DNA of 27,201 bases from Victivallaceae bacterium (GTDB taxonomy: Bacteria; Verrucomicrobiota; Lentisphaeria; Victivallales; Victivallaceae). Under the pieces are notes generated by a model. It saw only the letters and a list, made by a program, of their open reading frames with translations. It ran no database searches and had not been told where the DNA came from. A program made the translations under genes and the position numbers. Location: the NCBI GenBank assembly GCA_016292515.1, contig JAEDIJ010000028.1, positions 1 to 27,201 of the forward strand. Reading direction: 5' to 3'. This document shows, piece after piece, positions 16,278 through 23,818 of the stretch (within the stretch, counting starts at the first letter, position 1; each line of letters begins with the position of its first letter).

Positions 16278-18176
16278 TTATTTGCCGAGGTTGCCGATCT
16301 GTGCGTCGAGGAGATCGAGCCGATCGTTTTTCTCAAAGTTGAGTTCGTAGATCTCATCGCGCAGTTTTGAGGAGATGATGAATTTGCGCATATCGGTGCT
16401 TTCGTCCTCCAAAAGTTCGAGATACGCTTTGAGCTTGAACATCTGCGGCATCACGAGATAGGTTTTGAGCTGGGTGGTGAAGCGGTCGCTTTCCGCCGCC
16501 GCGACTTTTTTGACCTGATGCTCGTAGGCTTTTGCGCCGGAAACGCGCTCGTCGGCTTCGGCTTCGGCGGCGGGCAGAGTGCGCGCCGCATAGGCTTGGG
16601 CTTCGAGGATCGACGTTTCTTTTTGCTCCAACGCGCCGATGACTTCCTGATACGAGGCGGCGACGTCCTGCGCGCCCCCGGTCGGGGGATGCGCGTCAAG
16701 GATCGAGAGCGAAACGATCTCCACGCCGAGTTTCGCCGCGTCGGCGCGTTGTTGTAATTGATGTTTCAAGCGGTTTTCCGCGTCTTTTCTTCCCGTGGAC
16801 ATGATGGCATCCATCGAGGAACTCGCCAGAAATTCGGTGATGATCTCGTTGCCGAGCAAGGTGAGTTCCCTGTCGGCGGCACTGTGATCGACAAGATAAC
16901 TTCGCAGGTCGCTGACCCGGTAGAGGATCGGGATCGTCATCCGGATAAAGGCGATGGAGTTGCCGGAAGCCGTCGCCGGAGCGTCTTTTTCCTGCGGGAC
17001 GGCGACGATGAATTGATCGTCGGCACCGCCGTGCTGCTCCGTCCAGAGGACGATTTCTTTCAACGCATCGGGGGCGTTTTTATCGGGGATCTCACCGACA
17101 AAAGCTCTCTGTAATTGCGCCGTGGAAAATTTTTCCGTCGTGCCGAAAGGGTAGGGCAGGCAGAGGTAGATGCCGGGCGCGAGGTCTTCCGCGTCGGTGA
17201 TTTTGCCGAATGCGGTGCGGAAACCGCGTTCGCCCGTCTTGATCTCGTGGATCGAGGTGCTTCCCCAGAAAACGACCGCCCACAAAAGCAGAAGCGGGAA
17301 AAAGGAACGCTCGATCAGCGCGTAAAGTTTCGTGCCGGAAATTTTGAAGCCGAACTGGTAATCGAGGGTGGCGGCGATGTTGCGCATCACGCCGCCCGGC
17401 TCGGTGAAAAGCGCGAGCAACCGGCTTTCGTAAAAAGGTCGCTCCTCCTCTTGCGTACGCGGACGGTAAAATTCGACGATGCCGTTGAAAACCGTTTCCG
17501 CGGCGAGGAGGATGAAAAGGTAAAAGACGATTTTGCCGAGCCACGCGTCCGGCGAGGAGATCCCGTTGTGACGGCAGATCGCGGCGACGACGCTCAATGC
17601 GAGGACGAAAAACGCCGCGATCAATTCCGCTCCGGCGGGGCGGAGATAACGGCACATCGGCGCGCGGGACTGCCCGTTGAAAAACGCGCCGGAAAAAACG
17701 CAGAAAAGCATCATCAGCGCCGCGATCAGCGCGGCGTGGATCGCATTGCCGCGCATCGCGATATCGGGAAAAGTCCGGACGAAATTCAATCCGTACGCCG
17801 TGATCGCGATGCCGATGACGGCGACGACGTAGGGAGCGAAACGAACGTAACGCTCCAAGGTGCGTTTTGCGGTGAAGCGCACGTCTTCGCTCGTTTGCAG
17901 CAGACGGCTTTCCGGGCGGTTGGCGAGCAGGAGCTTTTCCTCCTCCTCGCGTGCGACGTTGCCGGAAAGAACGGCGTGGATCAACGCCGAGATTGCAAAG
18001 AGCAACGAGAGAAAAAGCGGGATCAGCGAGAGGGCGAAAAGCACGCCGCCCGTCGCGCGAAAGGTGAATCCGCCGACGATCAGCAATATCGCGTCGGCGA
18101 TGATTCCGAAAACCGCTATGGAAACGGCGGTTTTCGCGCCGTCGGCGGCATTGCGCATCTGGTCATATTTTTCCAC
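16278..18176 (-). CDS. Multi-TM membrane domain fused to SPFH (HflK-like) domain
   Basis: First gene of the eight-gene operon. About six hydrophobic segments occupy residues 15-300, far more than the single anchor of ordinary HflK. A stretch reading AATLDYQFGFKISGTKLY comes just before the last membrane segment (FFPLLLLWAVVFWG). The SPFH domain follows at about 315 (EIKTGERGFRTAFGK, APGIYLCLPYPFG), with a long Ala/Glu-rich stalk (EAQAYAARTLPAAEAEADE) and a charged end. GTG at 18176 with GGAGG seven bases upstream was chosen; a longer frame to 18227 overlaps the leader and has no such site. Such fusions are known in PVC genomes but their function is not established. Confidence 0.85.
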   Translation of the reverse strand: MEKYDQMRNAADGAKTAVSIAVFGIIADAILLIVGGFTFRATGGVLFALSLIPLFLSLLFAISALIHAVLSGNVAREEEEKLLLANRPESRLLQTSEDVRFTAKRTLERYVRFAPYVVAVIGIAITAYGLNFVRTFPDIAMRGNAIHAALIAALMMLFCVFSGAFFNGQSRAPMCRYLRPAGAELIAAFFVLALSVVAAICRHNGISSPDAWLGKIVFYLFILLAAETVFNGIVEFYRPRTQEEERPFYESRLLALFTEPGGVMRNIAATLDYQFGFKISGTKLYALIERSFFPLLLLWAVVFWGSTSIHEIKTGERGFRTAFGKITDAEDLAPGIYLCLPYPFGTTEKFSTAQLQRAFVGEIPDKNAPDALKEIVLWTEQHGGADDQFIVAVPQEKDAPATASGNSIAFIRMTIPILYRVSDLRSYLVDHSAADRELTLLGNEIITEFLASSSMDAIMSTGRKDAENRLKHQLQQRADAAKLGVEIVSLSILDAHPPTGGAQDVAASYQEVIGALEQKETSILEAQAYAARTLPAAEAEADERVSGAKAYEHQVKKVAAAESDRFTTQLKTYLVMPQMFKLKAYLELLEDESTDMRKFIISSKLRDEIYELNFEKNDRLDLLDAQIGNLGK

Positions 18177-18218
18177 CGGAAAACCTCCATTGGGACATTG
18201 TCGATATCTACGGGATAT

Positions 18219-18247
18219 ATAATACACCTTTTTTGGTGAAATAGCAA
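18219..18247 (-). promoter_or_regulatory. Promoter of the SPFH/metal ATPase/ABC operon
   Basis: On the minus strand TTGCTA (18242-18247) and TATTAT (18219-18224) are 17 bases apart. A start near 18212 gives a leader of about 36 bases carrying the GGAGG of the SPFH fusion. It is the only clear promoter before the eight minus-strand genes ending at 7224. Confidence 0.65.
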
Positions 18248-18266
18248 GTGAGAAACGACATTTTTT

Positions 18267-18297
18267 CGCGACGCGCGCGCGAGTACGCGATGTCGCG
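18267..18297. other. GC-rich hairpin between two minus-strand operons
   Basis: cgcgac (18267-18272) pairs with gtcgcg (18292-18297), with further gcg pairing inside. A T run (18302-18307) follows only on the plus strand; on the minus strand, where the upstream WalJ-like gene ends, it is followed by A residues. It may still mark the operon boundary, but it is not a standard terminator for that operon. Confidence 0.35.
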
Positions 18298-18314
18298 GCG
18301 GTTTTTTGCAGGGA

Positions 18315-19079
18315 TCAAAGTTCAAACGACGGCGTGCCGCACTGGGAGATGATTTCCCAGTGGAGATGCTTGGCGTCGAGTTTTTTGCCCGCCTGTTGCG
18401 CGACGAGTTCCGGCAGATTGCACTCGTTGCTGACGTGAGCGAGCAAAACGAGTTTGGTTCTTTCGGTCGTCAAAACGTCCAAAGCGGCGGCGGCGGCGGA
18501 ATTTTCCAGATGTCCCGCCGGACCTGCGATCCGCCGTTTGAGGGAATCTCTCCGAGCGGAATGTACCAGCATTTCGGGATCGTAGTTGCTTTCAAGCACC
18601 AGGGCGTCGCAATCGCGGAGATGCCCTGTGACGACGGCGTTGACCTGTCCAAGATCGGTGGCGACGCCGATTTTTATTTTGCCGTATTCGACGACGAAAC
18701 CGACCGGTTCCGTCGCGTCGTGGGGGACGGTAAAAGCGTTGATGACGAAACTGCCGATATTGAAGCGCATCCCCGGCGAAAACTGACGGACGAGTTGGGG
18801 CAGATCGCCCCGTTTGCCGAGGATCCGGCTTGTCCCCGGTGTCATACAGGCGGGGATATGCAATTTGTCGCAGAGTACACGGCAACCGGACGTGTGATCG
18901 GTATGTTCGTGCGTGATCAGTACGGCGCGCAAAGTTTCCGCCGCGACGCCGTGCGAGGCGATGCGCGTGAGCATTTCCTTGCGGGAAAATCCGGCGTCGA
19001 TCGCCAGCGATTCGCCGCCCGCTGAAACGACCAGGGCGTTTCCTCTGCTGCCGCTTCCGAGCGGCGCAATGGTGACCAC
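18315..19079 (-). CDS. Metallo-beta-lactamase-fold hydrolase, WalJ/YycJ-like
   Basis: Soluble 254-residue enzyme of the MBL superfamily. The start reads IAPLGSGSRGNALVV, the metal motif HEHTDH spans 57-62, and later ligand regions are TVPHDATEP, ATDLG and LAHVSNECN; GPAGHLEN matches the GHLSN-type segment of WalJ (VicX/YycJ), a family of probable phosphodiesterases or nucleases. No WalRK two-component genes are nearby. The GTG start has only a weak GGGG site; an inner start would cut into the first beta strand. It lies 15 bases after the tail-anchored repeat protein and closes the operon. Confidence 0.9.
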   Translation of the reverse strand: MVTIAPLGSGSRGNALVVSAGGESLAIDAGFSRKEMLTRIASHGVAAETLRAVLITHEHTDHTSGCRVLCDKLHIPACMTPGTSRILGKRGDLPQLVRQFSPGMRFNIGSFVINAFTVPHDATEPVGFVVEYGKIKIGVATDLGQVNAVVTGHLRDCDALVLESNYDPEMLVHSARRDSLKRRIAGPAGHLENSAAAAALDVLTTERTKLVLLAHVSNECNLPELVAQQAGKKLDAKHLHWEIISQCGTPSFEL

Positions 19080-19094
19080 GGTGAAACCCCGCGA

Positions 19095-19772
19095 TCAGAA
19101 TTTGACGTTGAAAAAGGAGAGCGCGAGCAAAGTTCCCGAAATCAGCAACGCGACCGCCGCGACGACGGAAAGCGCCACTTGAAGTTTATTCGGCTCGTCA
19201 TCCTCAAATTCGATATCGTCATCATCCGCTTCGACTTGCGGCGCAAAAGCCGCCACCGGTTTCGGCGGAATAACGGCGGTTGCCGGTTTCGGAGCGGCGA
19301 CGGGCGAAGGCGTCGCGGGACGGTTGAATTTCAATGCCGGACGGGGCGCGCTCTCCGCCGGAGCGGCGGGCGCGGGACGTTTGACTTTGACGGTACGGTC
19401 ATCATCGGCAGAACCGCTTGCCGGAGCTTTCGCGCTGCCGATGTCGATCGTCGCCGGTTTGACCGTCGCCGGGGCTTTGCTCATCTGGATCGCGTGGCGG
19501 GTCTGGGTGTCGTTGCCGTCCAGCGCCGACTTGGCAGACGCGCGGATCTCCAACGGATCGACGGTCCTGTTGGTCGATGCGATTTTGGGCATCAAAGGCT
19601 TCAATTTGACCGTTTTCTGGGTCTGGGTGTTATCCGCGGCGGCAGGCACCACCGGTTTCACGAGCGGGATCGGTGCCGGTTTGGGAGTCAAGGGACGCAA
19701 ACGGATGGTTTTTTTCGTCTGGGTGTTTTCGCTGTCGTTTCCCTGCGGGGTGAGGTTTCCTTCTTCGCTCAT
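19095..19772 (-). CDS. Low-complexity tail-anchored protein with TQT repeats
   Basis: I do not recognise the family. The first 200 residues are Pro/Ala/Lys/Thr-rich with no sign of a globular core. A repeated motif appears at 17-31 (TQTKKTIRLRPLTPK), 49-63 (TQTQKTVKLKPLMPK), more weakly at 89-97 (TQTRHAIQM) and a fourth remnant at 126-132 (RTVKVKR). An acidic patch (DDDDIEFEDDE) precedes a single membrane segment of about 18 residues at the C-terminus, so the repeats probably face the cytoplasm. GGAGG lies seven bases before the ATG at 19772; a TTG six bases further upstream was not chosen. It sits between the TPR protein and the hydrolase and may be a docking or phospho-threonine scaffold; that is speculation. 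Confidence 0.78.
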   Translation of the reverse strand: MSEEGNLTPQGNDSENTQTKKTIRLRPLTPKPAPIPLVKPVVPAAADNTQTQKTVKLKPLMPKIASTNRTVDPLEIRASAKSALDGNDTQTRHAIQMSKAPATVKPATIDIGSAKAPASGSADDDRTVKVKRPAPAAPAESAPRPALKFNRPATPSPVAAPKPATAVIPPKPVAAFAPQVEADDDDIEFEDDEPNKLQVALSVVAAVALLISGTLLALSFFNVKF

Positions 19773-19796
19773 AATCAATCCTCCGTAAATGGATGT

Positions 19797-21221
19797 TTAT
19801 TTTTTCTGCGGCGCGGCGTCGGCGGGAGCCTGCGGCGCGAGTTTCGCCAGACGCTCCGCGATGTCGCGGTAATTTGCCATACTGCCCTGAATCAATTTGT
19901 AGCACTCGACGGCGCGGTCGGTCTTGCCGATCATTTCACAGGCGTTGCCGAGATAATAAAGGGCTTCGCGCTTGTACTTGTCGATCCGGTACATATTGGC
20001 GACGGCTTCTTCCAGAGACTGCACCGCTTCCTCCGGCGCGTTGCGCAAAATGGCGCATCTGCCGAGATAAACGAGCGCGTTGCGCCGCGTCTGGGGGATC
20101 TCGGCGCAGTGCTTCATTATTTCTTCCGCCTTGTCGTACTCCCCGCGCTCGAAATAGAGCGCGCCGAGGTCGAATTGCAACTGCGCGTCGTTGGGGAAAT
20201 CCTTGGCGCGTTTGGTGGCGTGACGCAAGCGGTAGGCGGCGATCTCCTCCGTGAACTGCGCGATTTGGGTTTCGGGCTGATCGAATTGCTCGGGATTGGC
20301 GCGCAATTGCGCGATGCCGTCTTCCAGCTGGGCGACGTACGCCTGCTCGATCTGCTTGTCGAGGACGGGGTCGATGACGCCGAGTTTTTCGCCGACGAGT
20401 TTGTACTGGTTGTAGGCTTCGGTGAAATTTCTCATCACCATGTAGGCGTCGGCGAGTTTCCGGCGCATATCGATCGAATCGTTGGTTTCAAGGTCGCGGG
20501 TGAAGCGGTCGATCAGCAGTTGCGCCTGTTCGGCGTTGTGAATGGTTCCTTCGAGCAACTGCTGCAAAACGGCTTCATCGTTGTTGGCGAGGTTGCGTTT
20601 GGCGGGGGCGGCGTCGCTGTCGCTCTCGTCGTAGTTGCCGCGCTGAATGCTCGCGAGTGCCATCGCGGAACGCAGTTCATTCTGCGTGGCGAGGTCGGCG
20701 GGCGAACCGCTGGCAAGTTTGCGGTGAATGGAGAGCGCCTCATTGGCTTGGTTGTTCAACTGCATCGCCGCCGCGAGCCGTCGCAACGTGACTTCGTCTT
20801 TGGGGTGAAATTCGCGCAACGCCTCCAATGCGCTGACGGTGATCCACGGCGCTTCGGCGACTTCCGAGCAGGAAGCGAGAATTTTCAGCACGCCGACCTG
20901 ATCGACGCACCCGGCGAGCTGACGCTCGCAACTTGCCATCGCGCCGACGGGATCGGAATGCGCTTTGATCGACAGGGGGATGAGCGCGAAAACCTGCAAA
21001 ACCTGATAAAGCGCTTTGAGCGCGGGATTCATCGTCTTGCATTTTGCGATCTCGTACTCGCGAAGTCTTTCAAAAAGCACCGGCACTTCGGGGGCGTTGC
21101 AGGCGGCGGGGACGAGAATTTTGATCGCCTCGTTGTAATTGCCGGCCTTGCCGTAGCTGACCGCCCGGTTATAGGAATCCCGGATGTAGATCGGGACTTT
21201 GCTGAAAGTTTTGCGTTCCAT
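19797..21221 (-). CDS. TPR-repeat protein
   Basis: 474 residues, helical throughout, with no signal peptide. TPR-like helix pairs are clear at about 15-35 (SYNRAVSYGKAGNYNEAIKI), about 265-290 (KLADAYMVMRNFTEAYNQY), about 355-385 (QFDLGALYFERGEYDKAEEI) and about 425-450 (YYLGNACEMIGKTDRAVECY), with less regular pairs between. It ends in an Ala/Pro/Lys tail. An AGGG site lies before the ATG, and a promoter is visible upstream. TPRs mediate protein contacts; partner candidates are its operon neighbours. Function is not known. Confidence 0.85.
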   Translation of the reverse strand: MERKTFSKVPIYIRDSYNRAVSYGKAGNYNEAIKILVPAACNAPEVPVLFERLREYEIAKCKTMNPALKALYQVLQVFALIPLSIKAHSDPVGAMASCERQLAGCVDQVGVLKILASCSEVAEAPWITVSALEALREFHPKDEVTLRRLAAAMQLNNQANEALSIHRKLASGSPADLATQNELRSAMALASIQRGNYDESDSDAAPAKRNLANNDEAVLQQLLEGTIHNAEQAQLLIDRFTRDLETNDSIDMRRKLADAYMVMRNFTEAYNQYKLVGEKLGVIDPVLDKQIEQAYVAQLEDGIAQLRANPEQFDQPETQIAQFTEEIAAYRLRHATKRAKDFPNDAQLQFDLGALYFERGEYDKAEEIMKHCAEIPQTRRNALVYLGRCAILRNAPEEAVQSLEEAVANMYRIDKYKREALYYLGNACEMIGKTDRAVECYKLIQGSMANYRDIAERLAKLAPQAPADAAPQKK

Positions 21222-21254
21222 AATATACCCTATGCAGACTTTATATTTTAGTCT

Positions 21255-21283
21255 AAAATAACCGCATTCCGCTTCTTTTTCAA
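21255..21283 (-). promoter_or_regulatory. Promoter of the TPR/tail-anchor/hydrolase operon
   Basis: On the minus strand TTGAAA (21278-21283) and TATTTT (21255-21260) lie 17 bases apart, about 34 bases before the TPR start. The A/T-rich stretch just downstream offers other possible -10 boxes (TAAAAT, TATAAA), so the exact start is uncertain. Confidence 0.5.
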
Positions 21284-21333
21284 GTCGCTTTCCGTAAAAT
21301 TTTTCCGCTTTGCCGTTTTTTTGCCGAAAACGA

Positions 21334-21362
21334 TTGATTTTTTGACCGTTTCGATGTATTTT
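21334..21362 (+). promoter_or_regulatory. Possible promoter of the lactonase gene
   Basis: TTGATT (21334-21339), a 17-base spacer and TATTTT (21357-21362) lie 20 bases before the lactonase start. A transcription start near 21369 would leave little leader for the ATG at 21382, which favours the inner ATG at 21397 if this promoter is real. Confidence 0.4.
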
Positions 21363-21381
21363 TGGAAGAGGTATTTAAAGA

Positions 21382-22425
21382 ATGGGGTTTGGTATTATGG
21401 ATCGCTTTTTTTTGATCGCCGCTTATTCCGACACGGAGCAAAGCGGGATATACAGTTTCCGCTTCGCGGCGGAGGGACATCCGGAAAAACTCGGCTTCGC
21501 GCCGCTGAAAGGGGCGGGATATCTCGCCAAAAGCCGTGACGGAAAACGTCTTGCGGCGACTTGCACGCTCGACGAAACGACGGATGCGCTGGCTTTCTTT
21601 CAAATGGATAAAAAAGGACATTTGGAACTGCTTGACCTGCAACCGACGGGAGGGCTTTCCAGTTGCCACGTCGCGTTTTCGCCGGATGAAAATTTTGTCT
21701 ATACCGCCAATTACCGTTCGGGAAGTCTGACGGAATTCCGGTTGCAAAACGACCGTTTGATGCGTACGCAAGTCATCGTCCACGAGGGACGCAGCACCCA
21801 TCCGAAACGGCAGGATGCGCCGCACGTCCATTATGTCCACCCGACTCCCGATGCGCGCTATATCGCCGCCGTCGATCTCGGACTGGATGCGATCGATTGT
21901 TACTTTTTTACGCAGGGGAAGGGGATTTCCGAGCGCGGCGTGAAACGTTCTTGGATCGCTCCGGCGGCATCGGGGCCGCGCCATTTGGAGTTTCTGCCGG
22001 AAACGCACCGCGCCTTTCTCGTCAACGAACTCGCCAATACGGTGATGACACTTGATTACGCCGACGGAAAATTTCAGATCGTAAAAACCGTGCCGACGCT
22101 TCCCTTTGCGCTTGACTGCTATACGAGCAAAGCGGGAGCGATCCGGTTTTCCCCGGAACGGCAAATGCTCGCCGTCAGCAACCGCGGTGTCGATTCGCTC
22201 CTCTTTTTTCAGGTGTCGGGCGAGGGGGAGTTGACGCAAGCGCAGTTCTGCTACTGCGGCGGCAAAAGTCCGCGCGACATCCATTTCCTCGACGGCGGCG
22301 AGCGTTTCGCCTCCGCCGATGAATTTTCGGAAAAGGTAACTTTTTTCCGCCGGACGGAGCGCGGCTACGAGCCGGACGGCAACGAGTTGACTTTGCCGCG
22401 CCCGCTGTGCATTTTGCCCTGCTGA
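21382..22425 (+). CDS. Beta-propeller lactonase (6-phosphogluconolactonase-like)
   Basis: Likely hydrolyses a sugar lactone; the family includes E. coli Pgl of the oxidative pentose phosphate pathway. Seven-bladed propeller repeats are recognisable. Family hallmarks are HVAFSPDENFVYTANYRSGS at about 110-130, HVHYVHPTPDARYIAAVDLG at about 149-168 followed by D-A-I-D-CY, GPRHLEFLP at about 197-205 and VNELANTVMTLDY just after. Length (347) is typical. ATG at 21382 has GAGG ten bases upstream; ATG at 21397 (MDRFFLIAAYSD) with GGGG is a real alternative. The DUF4186 gene starts one base after its stop, so they are cotranscribed. The true lactone is not known. Confidence 0.88.
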   Translation: MGFGIMDRFFLIAAYSDTEQSGIYSFRFAAEGHPEKLGFAPLKGAGYLAKSRDGKRLAATCTLDETTDALAFFQMDKKGHLELLDLQPTGGLSSCHVAFSPDENFVYTANYRSGSLTEFRLQNDRLMRTQVIVHEGRSTHPKRQDAPHVHYVHPTPDARYIAAVDLGLDAIDCYFFTQGKGISERGVKRSWIAPAASGPRHLEFLPETHRAFLVNELANTVMTLDYADGKFQIVKTVPTLPFALDCYTSKAGAIRFSPERQMLAVSNRGVDSLLFFQVSGEGELTQAQFCYCGGKSPRDIHFLDGGERFASADEFSEKVTFFRRTERGYEPDGNELTLPRPLCILPC

Positions 22426-22426
22426 A

Positions 22427-22828
22427 ATGGACGCGGATTCCTTCGACTACGCCGCGCTTGAAGCGCGTCTTGCCCGCTCGAAATTCCGGATGCGCTTTTG
22501 TTTGAGCGAAAAGGAGTGCGCCGCGCTTGCTGAACTCGGCAAAGACAAACTTCGCGAGCAAACCAAAAAAATCCTCACGGAGCGGCTTGCTCCCGCACAT
22601 CCCTTTCACGACGGCAGTCAGACGCCGATGCGCGGTTTCGCCGTCTTCGTCGCCCAGCACGCGACTGCCTGCTGTTGCCGCTCCTGTCTGCGCAAATTTT
22701 ACGGCATCGCGGAGGGGAGGGCACTTACCTCCGGCGAGATCGACGTGCTGACGCGCGTGATCATGCGCTGGATCGACGCGCATTGCGGCGATTTGGAGCG
22801 TTTTGCTCACACCCCTGATCTTTTCTGA
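22427..22828 (+). CDS. DUF4186 family protein
   Basis: Small 133-residue protein with the conserved core of DUF4186: LEARLARSKFRMRFCLSEKE at about 11-30, QTPMRGFAVFVAQHATACCC at about 65-84 with RSCLRKFYGI after it, and VIMRWIDAH near the end. The Cys cluster (ATACCCRSCL) and conserved histidines suggest a metal or redox site, but no function is established for the family. Start is one base after the lactonase stop. Confidence 0.9.
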   Translation: MDADSFDYAALEARLARSKFRMRFCLSEKECAALAELGKDKLREQTKKILTERLAPAHPFHDGSQTPMRGFAVFVAQHATACCCRSCLRKFYGIAEGRALTSGEIDVLTRVIMRWIDAHCGDLERFAHTPDLF

Positions 22829-22908
22829 AAAATTTTTTCTCTCCCGGAAAATAAGGTTGACAAATCCTGCCTTGTGCAGAGGGACATCCCGAAAACAAGG
22901 AGGATCAA

Positions 22909-23280
22909 ATGGATTTGTTGACAGCCGAAAATCAGCTTGCCGATTATGTGGCAAGTACGCTCTCGTTGGAGTTGGAGAAACGGGTCTTTGCGGGAGCGTT
23001 GCCCGATTGTCTGCCGGAAGGTGTCGAAGTTTCCATCACCGAGTGTTGCGCCAAAGATGCCGATCATTTCGCTTCGGCGTCGGCGCGGGTCGCATTTTAT
23101 TTTACCGACCGGACGGAATTGGAAAGTTATCTGCATTTGCTGCTTTCCGCGCTGCCGGAGTACGGGTGCGACGGATTTCATACCATTGAACTCGGTTCTC
23201 ATTTAGATCTGTCGATCGCGCGCCGTCGGGAAATTCCGGTCTATTGCGTCGTTGTGCCGCTGAATTTGATTTTTGCGTGA
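22909..23280 (+). CDS. Small protein of unknown function, paralog-like to next gene
   Basis: 123 residues, preceded by an excellent AAGGAGG site. No signal peptide or membrane segment. The layout is an N-terminal helix (1-25), a GALPD turn at 29-33 followed by a beta strand, an ARVAFYFTDRTELESYL helix-strand block at about 58-74, a LLSALPEYGCDG segment and a final strand (IPVYCVVVPLNLIF). The neighbour at 23289 shows the same order of elements. This order also resembles small phage tail-terminator/minor-capsid type proteins, but the similarity is structural guesswork. A perfect TTGACA lies at 22853-22858 without a convincing -10 box. Confidence 0.75.
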   Translation: MDLLTAENQLADYVASTLSLELEKRVFAGALPDCLPEGVEVSITECCAKDADHFASASARVAFYFTDRTELESYLHLLLSALPEYGCDGFHTIELGSHLDLSIARRREIPVYCVVVPLNLIFA

Positions 23281-23288
23281 GGTGCAAG

Positions 23289-23813
23289 ATGATCGATGAA
23301 ACTTTTTGCAACAGCTTGCTGACTCACGCGAGCGGCGCGCAGTTTTCCTGGCAGGTCAATGCCGCCTGCGCCGGTACGCTGGCACAACGCCTTGCCAACC
23401 GCGGGATCGCGGCGGATCAGGCATTGCCCGGCATCGCGTTGCTGATCGCGGATCTGGCGGATATCGACGACGCGGAAAATTTCCTCTGCGGCGAATTGCC
23501 CGCTTCCGCCGGGAACGGATTTGCCCTTGCGTTTCTCGGTGCCGGCAAGCGGGAAACGTATGACGCGACGCCCTTTCATCTTTTGATGTACGGCAGGAGC
23601 CGGATCCCCGACACGCTTTACCGGGTCGCGGGAAATCTGGCGGAAAAACTTCCGTTGCCGCTTGCGGTGGAAATTTCGCATACGTCGGTCAGTACGATCA
23701 TCGTGCGTCAACTGATTTGCAACAAAACGCAGATCGACGCGATCGGCGGCAAAGGCTGTGCGCCCTATACGCTCAAAATGGAATTGACCGCCGACGTCGG
23801 CAGGGGGCTTTGA
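23289..23813 (+). CDS. Small protein of unknown function
   Basis: 174 residues from the ATG at 23289, which has GAGG six bases upstream; the longer frame from 23244 lies in the previous gene and was rejected. An amphipathic N-terminal part (TLAQRLANRGIAADQALPG) leads to FLCGELPASAGNGFALAFL at 65-83, then a strand-helix block ending NLAEKLPLPL and a C-terminal CAPYTLKMELTADV strand. The GELP-x5-G turn, central helix ending in LP and final P-Y strand mirror the preceding protein, suggesting diverged tandem paralogs. Eight bases separate the two genes. It converges on the TonB-like gene with five bases between stops. No known function assigned. Confidence 0.75.
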   Translation: MIDETFCNSLLTHASGAQFSWQVNAACAGTLAQRLANRGIAADQALPGIALLIADLADIDDAENFLCGELPASAGNGFALAFLGAGKRETYDATPFHLLMYGRSRIPDTLYRVAGNLAEKLPLPLAVEISHTSVSTIIVRQLICNKTQIDAIGGKGCAPYTLKMELTADVGRGL

Positions 23814-23818
23814 CGGCT

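Noticed and set aside
18267..18307. Hairpin plus T run as a terminator
   Set aside because: The T run is on the plus strand, but no plus-strand gene ends here. For the minus-strand operon that does end here the hairpin is followed by A residues.
19179..21251. 690-codon open frame on the plus strand
   Set aside because: Antisense to the TPR and tail-anchored genes, spans both, and shows no motif; same composition effect.
22853..22880. Perfect TTGACA before the small unknown gene at 22909
   Set aside because: Nothing like a -10 box occurs 15-19 bases downstream (agggac region is GC-rich), so it was not listed as a promoter.
22909..23813. Prophage remnant
   Set aside because: Apart from a structural likeness of two small proteins there is no integrase, capsid, terminase or attachment site in the window.
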